Source of the DNA: Roseovarius sp. ZX-A-9
GTDB lineage: Bacteria; Pseudomonadota; Alphaproteobacteria; Rhodobacterales; Rhodobacteraceae
Direction: 5' to 3'
Assembly: GCF_028369135.1 (NCBI RefSeq)
Contig: NZ_JAPWHW010000005.1
Location: forward strand, 1 to 64,000
DNA: 64,000 bases
Below, piece by piece: positions 36,898 to 45,789 of the stretch (position 1 is the first letter of the stretch; each line of letters begins with the position of its first letter). The notes under the pieces are model-generated. The model saw only the letters and a program-made list of their open reading frames with translations, ran no database searches and was not told the origin of the DNA. The translations under genes were made by a program, and so were the position numbers.

Positions 36898-37353
36898 TTG
36901 GACAATCTAATCATGACGTCGGCTGAAGTCGCAGAAGGGGCAGCCCTGCCGCGCTGCCACGAAGTGCATACCGACCCCGACAAACCCAATGCCGCGATGA
37001 ACGCTCCCGCGGCGATGAGCCAGAAATCGGTGGAAGAGAAAAGCCCGGCACAATGGGCCTACGAGCGGCTGATTCTCTATATCCAGAACTTCGAGAAGAC
37101 CCTCGATAACGAACACGAGATCGCCATGGGCTTTACCGGCGGCGACGCCGGCATCCTGCGGATCGAGGGGATGGGGTATTTCGACCCCGATATCGTCACT
37201 TTCTACGGCAGCGACCCGGCGGGCGGCAAAACCCAGCTGGTACAGCATGTCAGCCAGTTGAACGTGCTGTTGCGCGCCGTAACCAAGCCCGAGCCCGCGG
37301 CAGAGCCCACGCGCATCGGGTTTCGCCTGGCGGCTGATCTGAGCAAGACGTGA
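36898..37353 (+). CDS. DUF6173 family protein
   Basis: This 151-residue protein has a variable N-terminus and a conserved core from about residue 47 (SPAQWAYERLILYIQNFEKT, then HEIAMGFTGGDAGILRIEGM and FDPDIVTFYG). The family is of unknown function. A TTG at 36898 has GGAGGG six bases upstream; an ATG at 36913 in the same frame is an alternative. It follows the MBL gene by three bases, so it probably belongs to the same transcript. Confidence 0.75.
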   Translation: MDNLIMTSAEVAEGAALPRCHEVHTDPDKPNAAMNAPAAMSQKSVEEKSPAQWAYERLILYIQNFEKTLDNEHEIAMGFTGGDAGILRIEGMGYFDPDIVTFYGSDPAGGKTQLVQHVSQLNVLLRAVTKPEPAAEPTRIGFRLAADLSKT

Positions 37354-37445
37354 CACCGGCACGCACCACCGGCTTTGGGCGTGACAGCCTCGCGCAAATC
37401 CGCTAAGCACCCGTTGAATCCGAGACGAAAAGGGCATGAAATCAC

Positions 37446-37580
37446 ATGGCAGAACATAAACACGGCGAAATGAATATCGACGTACAGGAAAAAACATTTA
37501 ACGGTTTCATCACTTGGTCGACACGCGTCGCCCTGTTTTCGATCGCCGCGCTGATCTTCATGGCGCTCGTCAACAGCTGA
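37446..37580 (+). CDS. aa3-type cytochrome c oxidase subunit IV
   Basis: A 44-residue micro-protein: MAEHKHGEMNIDVQEKTFNG, then FITWSTRVALFSIAALIFMA and LVNS. This matches the bacterial aa3 oxidase subunit IV: a short polar N-terminus with HGxMdi-x-xQ, a Phe-rich junction and a single membrane helix. It would associate with the CtaD/CtaC/CtaE complex in the inner membrane. The gene lies alone, 93 bp after the DUF6173 gene and about 10 kb from ctaD. Confidence 0.85.
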   Translation: MAEHKHGEMNIDVQEKTFNGFITWSTRVALFSIAALIFMALVNS

Positions 37581-37639
37581 ACCGGCTCTGCTGCCAATTC
37601 CGCGCCTAAGGCGCCGCTGACCTGACAGGAGAGACCCCC

Positions 37640-38257
37640 ATGCGTTTCTGGTTAATCGCGCTTTGCGCCATGTTCGCCCTCAGCGGCTGTGCCGCCGAGA
37701 GGGTCTGGGCCACCGACGAGGAAGTGTCGCGCGCCGCCTACAGCTACGATGGCCCGACGCGGCTGACCCTGTTCACGATGGTCAACAACCGCACCGGCAA
37801 CGGCGCGCATACGTCGCTGATGATCAACGGCAACCAGCGGGTGATCTTTGACCCCGCCGGATCCTTCAAGCACGAGACAATCCCCGAGCGCAACGATGTG
37901 CTCTACGGCATCACGCCCCCGGTCGTGGACGTCTATACCCGCTATCACGCGCGCAAGACCTACCACGTGCGCATCCAGACGCTTGATGTCAGCCCGGAGG
38001 TTGCCCAGCGCGCGATCGCACTGGTGCAGAATTACGGCGCGGTGCCTGCCGCCCAATGCGCCAAGAGCACATCCGAGATCATGGCGCAGCTCTTTCCCGG
38101 CCAGATCGTCGCCGGCTGGTACCCCAAGAAGCTGGCCGAGCAGTTCGCGCGCGTTCCGGGCGTGACGGAAAAGGTGCTTCACGAATACGACGACGACGAC
38201 AATTCCAAGGTCCTGGCCGAATGGGACCCCTCCAAGTGGGACAAGGAAACGCTGTAA
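37640..38257 (+). CDS. Putative lipoprotein
   Basis: This 205-residue protein carries a lipoprotein signal with lipobox ALSGC (Cys at residue 16). The mature part contains NNRTGNGAHTSLMINGNQRV, a Phe-Asp-Pro-Ala-Gly turn and ARKTYHVRIQTLDVSPEVAQ. CAKSTSEIMAQL follows after about 20 residues. The arrangement of His, Asp and Cys motifs recalls papain-like NlpC/CHAP-type enzymes, but I cannot name a family. GGAGAG precedes the ATG. A strong terminator follows at 38288. Confidence 0.7.
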   Translation: MRFWLIALCAMFALSGCAAERVWATDEEVSRAAYSYDGPTRLTLFTMVNNRTGNGAHTSLMINGNQRVIFDPAGSFKHETIPERNDVLYGITPPVVDVYTRYHARKTYHVRIQTLDVSPEVAQRAIALVQNYGAVPAAQCAKSTSEIMAQLFPGQIVAGWYPKKLAEQFARVPGVTEKVLHEYDDDDNSKVLAEWDPSKWDKETL

Positions 38258-38691
38258 TCCCTCTCACCCGAGAGTGTTCGAAATGAAAAAGGCCCCGCAT
38301 CAACTGCGGGGCCTTTGTATTTCGTGGGGCAGATGGGCGCTCCAGTGGCTCGAAGCGCAATGCCCGATCCGAGCCCATAGTTTCGGGATTCTAGCAGACT
38401 TATCCACATCCCTTCTGCTAGGATCAGATCGGTTCCCGCAGCCAGTAGCCGAATGGCTTTGGCCGCTTTATAGTCTTCGAAGTGATAAAAACACTCAGCG
38501 GCATCCATATTCTCAAACTCTAGAGCAACGGCAATCCCGCTTTTCGGACCCTCTTTTATCGTTGGGTTTAAACTGGTTACAAGTATTGTGCCGCCGCACT
38601 TAGAAACCGTGGGGCGAGCCAATACTCCAAACTCTTGCATTTTTTCAAAGTCGGGGGCGCGAATGTGAGCGATCAAGTAACCTTTAGGCAT
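38179..38691 (-). CDS. DUF1330 domain protein with run-on C-terminus
   Basis: Starting at the ATG at 38689-38691, about the first 95 residues match DUF1330: MPKGYLIAHIRAPDFEKMQE, a VSKCGGTILV strand and ECFYHFEDYKAAKAIRLLAA. DUF1330 proteins are small dimeric alpha-beta barrel proteins that usually end near LILAEG. Here the frame continues about 75 residues further, through the terminator at 38288 and into the antisense of the lipoprotein gene, giving a tail with no family match. The natural stop was probably lost, and the gene may be decaying. Its sequence is AT-rich for this region. Confidence 0.6.
   Translation of the reverse strand: MPKGYLIAHIRAPDFEKMQEFGVLARPTVSKCGGTILVTSLNPTIKEGPKSGIAVALEFENMDAAECFYHFEDYKAAKAIRLLAAGTDLILAEGMWISLLESRNYGLGSGIALRATGAPICPTKYKGPAVDAGPFSFRTLSGERDYSVSLSHLEGSHSARTLELSSSSYS
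38288..38316. terminator. Bidirectional Rho-independent terminator
   Basis: AAAGGCCCCGCA and TGCGGGGCCTTT form a perfect 12-bp stem with a 5-nt loop, T-rich on both sides. It ends the lipoprotein gene and may act on the opposite strand too. Confidence 0.88.
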
Positions 38692-39037
38692 GTCAGTAGT
38701 CCCTCTGCCGCTTCTTGATACTCTATCAATCTCCGAATGGCGCAACTCCGTCCGCATGGCAGTCACTAAGCTCACTTGAAGCAGCGCGGCCACGCCGACA
38801 CCCGCTCTGAGGAACTTTCGCTGCGGCACCGATCAAGCATATGAACGGCATAAATGGTCCGGAGCAAGCTCACATCGCCGCCCAGGAGGATGCATCGCAG
38901 CGCCTCCGCAGCGGTCGTTCTCGCAACGCCTGGCATTTGCAACGGTTGAGGGGGCAGAAGTTCGGACATTGCCGCTGTTCACGATCACTGCGCCAATGTC
39001 CGCCTCACAGACTGGTCGGGGTCGAAGATATGATCTG
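38692..39037. other. Intergenic stretch with a degenerate repeat
   Basis: No gene was recognised. Near 38960-39002 the sequence GGACATTG...CAATGTCC forms an imperfect inverted arrangement resembling the other short intergenic motifs in the window. An open minus frame (38772-38969) has no known relatives that I can name. Confidence 0.35.
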
Positions 39038-40039
39038 TTATCCCGCGCCAGATCTGCGTCGCAGAGCCGCGAAACCGACCAAGCCGCTGAGCAACAATGG
39101 CAGGGTTGCCGGAACTGGAACGGGGGTCATCGGCGCGCGCGGTGTATAGTCGACCGCGTTGGCTTGGCTAAAACCTGCGTCCATTACAACTGTAGCGCCG
39201 GGGGCGAGGCTAAGCCCGAAGATGTAGCGGATCTCGGCGTCAAGAAGGGCGGTCGTCGTGCCCCCGTCGCCTATGGCAGAGGTGCTGGCACTGAAGGTCA
39301 ACCCGCCTGTGTCAATTAACAGTTGCTCCGCAGCGACGGCGCCGGGGGCGGTGTCTTCTATCGTCGTCAAATAGGGGGATATGGGGAAGTACGAAACCTC
39401 GGCACCGTTGCTGGGAGAAAAGAGCAATTCGATCCCGGCAGAGGCGCGCGCAAACCCGTCAATGCCGGTGTATTGCGCGCCCAAAGATGCATCAAACTGG
39501 CCAGCGATATTGAACGAGATTAGATCATTGGTCGTATTCGTAAAAAGATAACTGCGCGCACTGCGTTCAAAAGAAGCGGCGGATGCCGCGATGGGGTCGG
39601 AGGTTATAACAGCATTGGCCTCACCCACTTGATGGACAGAGCGGCGGGTTATGTCAGAATTATCATCATCGGGGTCATCTTCTGTGAGAATCGTAGTGTG
39701 ATAGTGGGCGAGAGCCCCCTCGGTCCCGTTTGGCAGGATGGTCGTGCTCAACCATGATCTTTCGGCCGCGAGCGGTGGATCCGAGAACTGATTCCCGATG
39801 ACCACTTCGCTATCATCAACGGCGTTGCCACTAGGATGATCAACGAAGGTGGTCGCATCGTTGTCAATGATGAGGGCGTTGGGCCCAAAACTTATGTCGA
39901 TCCCTTCCGGTGAACTGCCGTTGTTGATGACGAAACTGTGGCTCACCTCTAATTCGCTAAACGCCGATATGGGGGTGGCCTGTACCGCAGTCGCCAACAA
40001 AAGCGTGGCAAGCACAGAGGAAATGGTGATTGGTTTCAT
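39038..40039 (-). CDS. Secreted protein with VPxPA-CTERM sorting signal
   Basis: This 333-residue protein begins at the ATG at 40037-40039 (MKPITISSVLATLLLATAVQ; cleavage about VQA-TP). The C-terminus VPVPATLPLLLSGLVGFAAL followed by RRRSGAG is a VPxPA-CTERM exosortase signal. The mature part is acidic and beta-rich (Asp/Asn/Ser/Thr), typical of extracellular matrix-like proteins. It lies downstream of the LuxR-hydrolase fusion gene on the same strand with a 310-bp gap, so that protein might regulate it. Confidence 0.82.
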   Translation of the reverse strand: MKPITISSVLATLLLATAVQATPISAFSELEVSHSFVINNGSSPEGIDISFGPNALIIDNDATTFVDHPSGNAVDDSEVVIGNQFSDPPLAAERSWLSTTILPNGTEGALAHYHTTILTEDDPDDDNSDITRRSVHQVGEANAVITSDPIAASAASFERSARSYLFTNTTNDLISFNIAGQFDASLGAQYTGIDGFARASAGIELLFSPSNGAEVSYFPISPYLTTIEDTAPGAVAAEQLLIDTGGLTFSASTSAIGDGGTTTALLDAEIRYIFGLSLAPGATVVMDAGFSQANAVDYTPRAPMTPVPVPATLPLLLSGLVGFAALRRRSGAG

Positions 40040-40349
40040 GGTACATGACCCTCTAGTGTTTCGATGCAATGAAATAGGGCGAACAAGGATATTCAGCCGC
40101 CGACCAAGACTGGAATTCGTATGTCTCAAAGTTCCGAAATAGTGCCCGGTCAGGCAACGGAACGGGCGACGGGGAGCAGGGGCCAAAGAAATTGGTCGCT
40201 AAGGCCACTCAGCAGAAACAGATGTCGGAAACGCGAGGCTTCAAGGTCAGGGAAAGTCGGCTCGTGATTTCATGCCCTATTCACGGTTTCATTCACCAAT
40301 GACATTAGCGACGCCCTCGCCGAGCAATATCCCCATTTGGGGACATTGG
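40040..40349. other. Upstream region of the VPxPA-CTERM gene with a palindrome
   Basis: No gene was found. TCCCCA-TT-TGGGGA (40330-40343) is a perfect 6-bp inverted repeat with a 2-bp centre, 7 bp beyond the stop of the LuxR-hydrolase gene. It could be a small terminator or an operator for the secreted protein gene. Confidence 0.4.
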
Positions 40350-42086
40350 TTACCTTTCGGGGATTGAATAACTGTCCGCCCCAACCTCAACAGCACGTCC
40401 CCCAGCCCGTGCCAGAAGCCAAGGCCATCCAGTGAGGTGATGGTAGTGGCCATGCTCTGCCAAGGCTGTCAGCGTTCCATTGGGCAATCGCTCCACCAGC
40501 AGCGCGGCACCGGCCAAAGGCGTCACGTTATCGAGCGCACCGTGATAGATTTCCACAGGCACGGATATATCTGCAGCGTCGAAATCCCAAACCTGGGCGT
40601 TCAGCACATTTTCCTCGACCATGCCCGACATGCCTGCGGCTGTCCGCTCAGAGAGCATTTCGGCCATGCGTATCCGGATGAACGGATTTGAGAGGGCGAC
40701 GATGTCATGCGCACTTTTGGTCTTGCTCAGGTAGCGATCAAAGTAGCGATCTACATTTTGCATTATCGAACGGATCATAAAGGGTAACATTTTGCGAAAC
40801 ATTCCCGGCCATTTGCGGCCCAGAACGCCGAACATCTGGTAAAACTGGTCCAAATCGCGCCAGTTGGGCGGAAGATACTCAGGATAAGGTGCCGCGGACA
40901 AAACAACGCGATCTATGCGATCCTGCAAATCATGTGTAACGGCCATCGCAGTGGCCCCACCAAATGACACACCAAAGACCGAAAACCGATCCACCCCAAG
41001 ATAGTCCAGCAATTCTTCAACGTCGCCGCTGAAATCGCGCAAACTGGTCATGGGCTTTGACGAGGACCGAAACCCGCCGGGCCGGCACGGGGTAATCAGA
41101 CGGATATTGTATCTTTCAAGATGGGCCAGCACGCCGACAGGATTGCCTACAGCATCGATCGTGATCCCAGCCAATGCATCAAAATGCACTACCGGCCAGC
41201 CGGATTCAGGACCGAGTGTAAAATATTCCAGATTTCGGCCATCTTGCAGGCGTATCAGTCTGCGCACCCTGTGCACTTCTTCCTGCGAAGCGCCGCGTTT
41301 GCGCAGGATATTCATCGGTCCTGAATACAACTTCTGGATTAAGTCGACTTGCGAACGGACGCCGGATTTTTCGTAGATCCGTTTGAGGTAGGTCCGTCCG
41401 CTTTCGTAAGACAATTCAATCTGGGCGGCAGCCTTCTTGAGGTCGCCTTCTCGCGCGATCGCGAATAACAGGTCGGCCTCGCGTTTGGTCAAGCCGTGTT
41501 CAGCGGCAAAGGCCCGCAAACCATCGCTTTCACTTGCATCGGCCACCAGCAAAACAGCTGCAGCGATGGGCGGGAAGCCCATGCGCACAGCAACCAGCCG
41601 TGGCAACAAAAGCAAGTCGGTGGTCGTCCCGCTCGGCAAGGCCAATGCGTTAGGCTCATCAACAAGGTTTACCTGGTTGACCCATTGTTTGAGCGAGCGT
41701 TCGACTTCGGTGAGGGGGCAGCGCAACAAAGGTGCGGTGGCCTTGTCAAAAATTCGTGCAATCTCGGGCTTCATCATTGTCGCACTATTTTTGATAATCG
41801 TCTCGCCACCTTCGCCAATCAAGGCAATCCCAAATGAAAATGTGTCGAGAACCGCGCTGAGCTGCCCCTCACGTTCCTGCAGATCAACGATGCGTTCGGA
41901 AATGCTGAAGGCACGCTTGAAATGCGTCGCTATATCCTCGATGGAGGATTGTTCGCTGGACGTGGGGAGGGTTTCGTAAGCGTTTTCCAGCTGCTCGGAA
42001 AGCCTTAGAATTAATTCCGGCCAAATCGAGTTATCGAGCGAGGCATCGTAAACCAAATGGATAAGCGTGTCTGAGCGGTTTGGCAT
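40350..42086 (-). CDS. LuxR-type HTH fused to an alpha/beta hydrolase
   Basis: This 578-residue protein has three parts. Residues 1-190 form a sensor-like region containing a PAS-like segment (VLDTFSFGIALIGEGGETI). Residues about 197-255 are a LuxR-family helix-turn-helix (LTKREADLLFAIAREGDLKK, then LSYESGRTYLKRIYEKSGV). Residues about 275-565 are an alpha/beta hydrolase with nucleophile elbow GVSFGG (Ser near 375), acid Asp in YHGALDNVTP and His in AEHGHYHHL, so the triad looks complete. A transcription factor carrying an intact esterase-like domain is unusual: it could sense or destroy an ester or lactone signal. It is upstream of a VPxPA-CTERM gene. DNA binding and catalysis are both inferred. 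Confidence 0.82.
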   Translation of the reverse strand: MPNRSDTLIHLVYDASLDNSIWPELILRLSEQLENAYETLPTSSEQSSIEDIATHFKRAFSISERIVDLQEREGQLSAVLDTFSFGIALIGEGGETIIKNSATMMKPEIARIFDKATAPLLRCPLTEVERSLKQWVNQVNLVDEPNALALPSGTTTDLLLLPRLVAVRMGFPPIAAAVLLVADASESDGLRAFAAEHGLTKREADLLFAIAREGDLKKAAAQIELSYESGRTYLKRIYEKSGVRSQVDLIQKLYSGPMNILRKRGASQEEVHRVRRLIRLQDGRNLEYFTLGPESGWPVVHFDALAGITIDAVGNPVGVLAHLERYNIRLITPCRPGGFRSSSKPMTSLRDFSGDVEELLDYLGVDRFSVFGVSFGGATAMAVTHDLQDRIDRVVLSAAPYPEYLPPNWRDLDQFYQMFGVLGRKWPGMFRKMLPFMIRSIMQNVDRYFDRYLSKTKSAHDIVALSNPFIRIRMAEMLSERTAAGMSGMVEENVLNAQVWDFDAADISVPVEIYHGALDNVTPLAGAALLVERLPNGTLTALAEHGHYHHLTGWPWLLARAGGRAVEVGADSYSIPER

Positions 42087-42908
42087 CTAACGCACCTCGA
42101 TGGCTACCAATCGATGGATTGTCTTGAGCCGCGGCTGAGAGAAACACGTTGGGCGCCAAAAAAGAAAAACTACCGAATACAAGCCATCCTGAAATTACCC
42201 TTGAGCTTAGTCGGGACTTGGTCCTCTTGTCAAAATCGGGTGGGTTTGAAGACTCAAACGGCCCTTCGCCGCCAAGCAACCGTTAACGCGGCGGGGTATC
42301 ACGGAATTCCGCACCGCATCCGAAACTTGCTTCGATGTGATTTCCGCTGAAGATCAGTGGCTATACAGGTGACGTGTGCAGCGCCGTTTGATGCTTCGCT
42401 CCCAACAGGTCGCTGAAATAGTCGACGTGCGAGAACGTAATTCTGCCGTTGGCAGTGAATGCGCCCTTCGCTCGTCAACAAGGGTCCGAGCTATTAACGC
42501 CGTCACTAACGGCGGCTCGATTACATGTGACGATCAGAGATACCGCCCCCCAGAGGGCGGATTTGGAGGCATCTCGGAAACGAACCTGAGTTGCCTCCTA
42601 TGAAGCCATTTGCGTTGCAGGCAAGGACACGCCTCCATGCAGACCGACGCATCGCTTTGCTGTTTGCGGGAAAGTTTCGCATTTGCGGCGAACGGCAAGA
42701 GGGTTCATCTAGCCGATCTTTAATTCCAGTCCCCGAAGTTTCTTTCAGGAGCCGGCTGGTCGGCATGGTGTTGCCGCCTAAGGGCTCAGCACCATGCACG
42801 GCATCATTTACTGAAAAGGCCCCGCGTGAACCGCGGGGCCTTTTGCTGTTCCAGTCCGGAGCGTCACCCGGCTCGCGCCGTGCAGGCACAAGGCGGGTGC
42901 GCCACGTC
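42087..42908. other. Long intergenic stretch
   Basis: About 800 bp without a convincing gene, between the divergent-side start of the LuxR-hydrolase gene and the 3' end of tpa. It contains a degenerate CCGTT-GGCAG motif near 42437 and the tpa terminator at 42814. Open frames on both strands show no recognisable family. Confidence 0.4.
42814..42844. terminator. Terminator downstream of tpa
   Basis: AAAAGGCCCCGCG and CGCGGGGCCTTTT form a perfect 13-bp stem with a 5-nt loop, 65 bp after the tpa stop. It is similar to the terminator at 38288. Confidence 0.85.
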
Positions 42909-44309
42909 TTAGCCGAACACCTTGGTCAGCGCATTGTCTGTCGCGGTCACGATCTCGTCGATATCGTCCTTGGTCGCGATCAGCGCGGGCGAATAGCACA
43001 GCGTGTTGTTCAGGCCGGGGATCGAGCGGTTGGTCATGCCGATCACCACGCCCTGCGCCATGCAGTCCGCAACCACGGCCGCGACCATCTTTTCTGGCGC
43101 AGGTTCCTTGCTGGCGCGATCCGCGACCAGCTCGGCCCCCAGGAACAGACCCTTGCCGCGCACATCGCCGATCACCTTATGCCGGTCGGCCAGCGCATGC
43201 AGCTGATCGAGCATGTAATCACCCATCTTCGTGGTGTTCTCCAACAGGCCCTCTTCCTCGATGATGGCGATGTTCTCCAGTGCCGCCGCAGGCCCCGCCG
43301 TGCAGCCGCCAAAGGTGGAAATATCGCGGAAATAGTTCATCGGATCGGTGCTGTCGTCGCGGAACAGCTCGAACACCTTCTCGTTGGTCACACAGCACGC
43401 GATCGCCGCATAGCCCGAGGCAACGCCCTTGGCCATAGTCACGAAGTCGGGCTTCACGCCGTAATGCTGATAGCCGAACCATTCGGTGCCGGTACGGCCC
43501 ACGCCGCAGACGACTTCGTCGATATGCAGCAGGATGTCGTACTTGGCGCAGATTTCCTGCACGCGCGGCCAGTAGCCTTCGGGCGGGGTGATCACGCCGC
43601 CGCCTGCCGTCACCGGCTCAAGGCAGAGCGCGCCTACGGTGTCGGCGCCCTCGGCCAGAATCACCTCTTCGATCGCGTTGGCCGCGGCCACGCCGTAATC
43701 CTCACCGCTCAGATCCCACTGCGCACGGTATTCCATGCAATGCGGCACCCGCACGAAGCCGGGCACGAAGGGACCATATTGCGCGTTGCGCTCGTCCTGC
43801 CCGCCCGCCGACATCGCGGCAATCGTTGAGCCGTGATAGTCGCGGTCGCGATAGAGGATCTTGTATTTCTTGCCGCCATAGCGCTTGTGCGCGATCTGGC
43901 GCACCATCTTGAAGGCTTTCTCGTTCGCCTCTGACCCGGAGTTGGTGAAATAGACCCGGCTCATCCCCGGCATCTTCGAGATCAGCTTCTCCGAGAACAT
44001 CGCGCCCGGAATCGACCCTGTGGAGCCGGCAAAATACGGCAATTTGATCAGCTGATCGCGCACTGCGTTTGCAATCCGCTCGCGACCGTAGCCCACGTTG
44101 ACGGTCCAGACCCCGCCGGACACCGCATCAAGATGCTCCTTGCCCTTCTGGTCCCAGACCCGCATGCCCTTGCCTTCGACGATGATACGCGGATCGGCCT
44201 TGGGGTCGGCGCCGGTCCAGGGCGCGTGCTGGATCAGATGATGCCAGACATGCGCGCGGTCGGCTTCGACGACCTTTTCAATGTCATTGTCCAGAAACTT
44301 GCCGTCCAT
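42909..44309 (-). CDS. tpa: Taurine:pyruvate aminotransferase
   Basis: This 466-residue class III PLP aminotransferase converts taurine and pyruvate to sulfoacetaldehyde and alanine. VYFTNSGSEANEKAFKMVRQ is the phosphate-binding segment, HIDEVVCGVGRTG carries the Asp for the pyridine nitrogen, and TMAKGVASGY holds the Schiff-base Lys (about residue 290). Length and N-terminus (EADRAHVWHHLIQHAPW) match Tpa rather than other omega-aminotransferases. It is divergent from tauABC across 399 bp, which supports the assignment. The next enzyme, sulfoacetaldehyde acetyltransferase, is not in the window. Confidence 0.92.
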   Translation of the reverse strand: MDGKFLDNDIEKVVEADRAHVWHHLIQHAPWTGADPKADPRIIVEGKGMRVWDQKGKEHLDAVSGGVWTVNVGYGRERIANAVRDQLIKLPYFAGSTGSIPGAMFSEKLISKMPGMSRVYFTNSGSEANEKAFKMVRQIAHKRYGGKKYKILYRDRDYHGSTIAAMSAGGQDERNAQYGPFVPGFVRVPHCMEYRAQWDLSGEDYGVAAANAIEEVILAEGADTVGALCLEPVTAGGGVITPPEGYWPRVQEICAKYDILLHIDEVVCGVGRTGTEWFGYQHYGVKPDFVTMAKGVASGYAAIACCVTNEKVFELFRDDSTDPMNYFRDISTFGGCTAGPAAALENIAIIEEEGLLENTTKMGDYMLDQLHALADRHKVIGDVRGKGLFLGAELVADRASKEPAPEKMVAAVVADCMAQGVVIGMTNRSIPGLNNTLCYSPALIATKDDIDEIVTATDNALTKVFG

Positions 44310-44708
44310 GTCGTTCCTCCATCAGGTTCAGCCCCCCAGCACCAATCCGGCGCGCACGCGGGGGGCAGTGTTGTTTCACTACGCCTATACCACCTTTGAG
44401 CAGCCCTGAGCGATAGGGCCAGATAGAATCAAACTTAGGTCCAAAACGTGCATTCTAAATTCGAAAAAACGCCAAAATGGCACTGAAAGTCTCATAAATT
44501 TTGTCAATTTGTTCCGAATTACCTTTTCGAATAGCCGAAAAGAACCGCTCCCCCGGCATAAAACCATTGATCGGAATCGTGTTTTCCGTTCCGATGGGTC
44601 CCTAAGTTATCGCCGGGATACGCTCTCCGGCGGCAACCTGTGGGGAATCACCGCATCAGACGGAACCTCACTGCTTGTCCAAGCAACCAACCAACGGGAG
44701 AATTCTTG
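44310..44708. promoter_or_regulatory. Divergent tpa/tauA promoter region with candidate TauR box
   Basis: TTAGGTCCA (44435-44443; TGGACCTAA on the minus strand) resembles the CTGGACYTAA boxes described for the MocR-type regulator TauR in Rhodobacter. A second, weaker copy (GGTCCCTAAG) lies near 44598. The stretch is AT-rich and has no gene. tauR itself is not in the window. Confidence 0.45.
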
Positions 44709-45701
44709 ATGAAATTGAAAACAAAAATCATGTCCGCCGTCGCCGGGGCCGCCGTACTTGCGGGGGCCAACGCGGCAAGCGCGGACATCACCGTGGGCTA
44801 CTTCCTGGAATGGCCGATGCCCTTCCAGTACGCCAAGGCCACGGGCATGTATGACGAGGCGCTTGGCACCACGGTCAACTGGCGCGCCTTCGGGGCCGGC
44901 ACCGAGATGTCGGCAGCGATGGCTTCAGGCGATGTGCAGATTTCGATCAGCCAGGGCGTGCCCCCCTTCGTGGTCGCCACCTCCAGCGGCCAGGACCTGC
45001 AGATCGTCGATGTGGCGGTCAGCTATTCGGACAATGACAACTGCGTCGTCGCCGAAGCCCTGGAAATCGACAAGGACAGCGCGGACGAGCTTGCCGGCAA
45101 GAAGGTCGCCGTGCCGCTCGGAACCGCAGCCCATTACAACTTCCTCAAGCAGATGAGCCACTTCGGCATTGATGTCGGCAGCATGGAAGTCGTCAACATG
45201 AACCCGCCCGAAGGCTCCGCCGCCCTCGCGCAGGGGGCTGTGGACATGTTCTGTGGCTGGGGCGGCAGCCTGCGCCGCGCGCTGGAGCATGGCAACGTGC
45301 TGCTGACCGGTGCCGAGAAGGAAGAACTGGGCATCCTCGTCTTCGACGTGACCTCGGTGCCCGCAGCCTACGCGGCAGAGAACGCCGAGCAACTCGCGAC
45401 CTTCCTCGGCGTGACCGCCAAGGCGAATGACATGTGGAACAGCGGTCAGCACACCGATGAAATGCTGCCCGTGATCGCCAAGGACGCAGGCATGGACCTC
45501 GACGCGACCAAGTCGACGATCGACACTTTCGTGTTCCCCTCCCGCGAGGAGCAACTGGGTGCGAAATGGCTCGGCGGCGGCGCGCAGGAGTTCATGAAGG
45601 GCGTGGCCGATGTGTTCGTCGAGGCAGGCAGCATCGACGCGGCGCTGGATACCTATGATGACGCGGTCAACGTCGGCCCCCTCGAAGCCGCAGGCATGTA
45701 A
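44709..45701 (+). CDS. tauA: Taurine ABC transporter, substrate-binding protein
   Basis: This 330-residue periplasmic protein starts at the ATG at 44709 behind GGGAG, with a signal peptide cleaved about SA-DIT. The NMT1/SsuA-type bilobed fold shows YFLEWPMPFQYAKATGMYDE near the start and FCGWGGSLRRALEHG in lobe 2. It is first in tauABC and divergent from tpa, so taurine is the expected ligand. The family call is secure; ligand identity comes from context. Confidence 0.9.
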   Translation: MKLKTKIMSAVAGAAVLAGANAASADITVGYFLEWPMPFQYAKATGMYDEALGTTVNWRAFGAGTEMSAAMASGDVQISISQGVPPFVVATSSGQDLQIVDVAVSYSDNDNCVVAEALEIDKDSADELAGKKVAVPLGTAAHYNFLKQMSHFGIDVGSMEVVNMNPPEGSAALAQGAVDMFCGWGGSLRRALEHGNVLLTGAEKEELGILVFDVTSVPAAYAAENAEQLATFLGVTAKANDMWNSGQHTDEMLPVIAKDAGMDLDATKSTIDTFVFPSREEQLGAKWLGGGAQEFMKGVADVFVEAGSIDAALDTYDDAVNVGPLEAAGM

Positions 45702-45789
45702 GCTGCGCGGTTTGCAATCACGGGTCCGGGGCACATGGCTCGGGCCCGTTTTTCCCTTGATGACAAAAAAAACAATAAGGGGGCGGGGA

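Noticed and set aside
38772..38969. 65-codon minus frame upstream of the DUF1330 gene
   Set aside because: No recognisable domain, and it lies in a stretch with degenerate repeats.
42591..43829. Long open frame on the + strand, 412 codons
   Set aside because: It is antisense to tpa and has the Arg/His-rich composition of a reverse-strand shadow in high-GC DNA.
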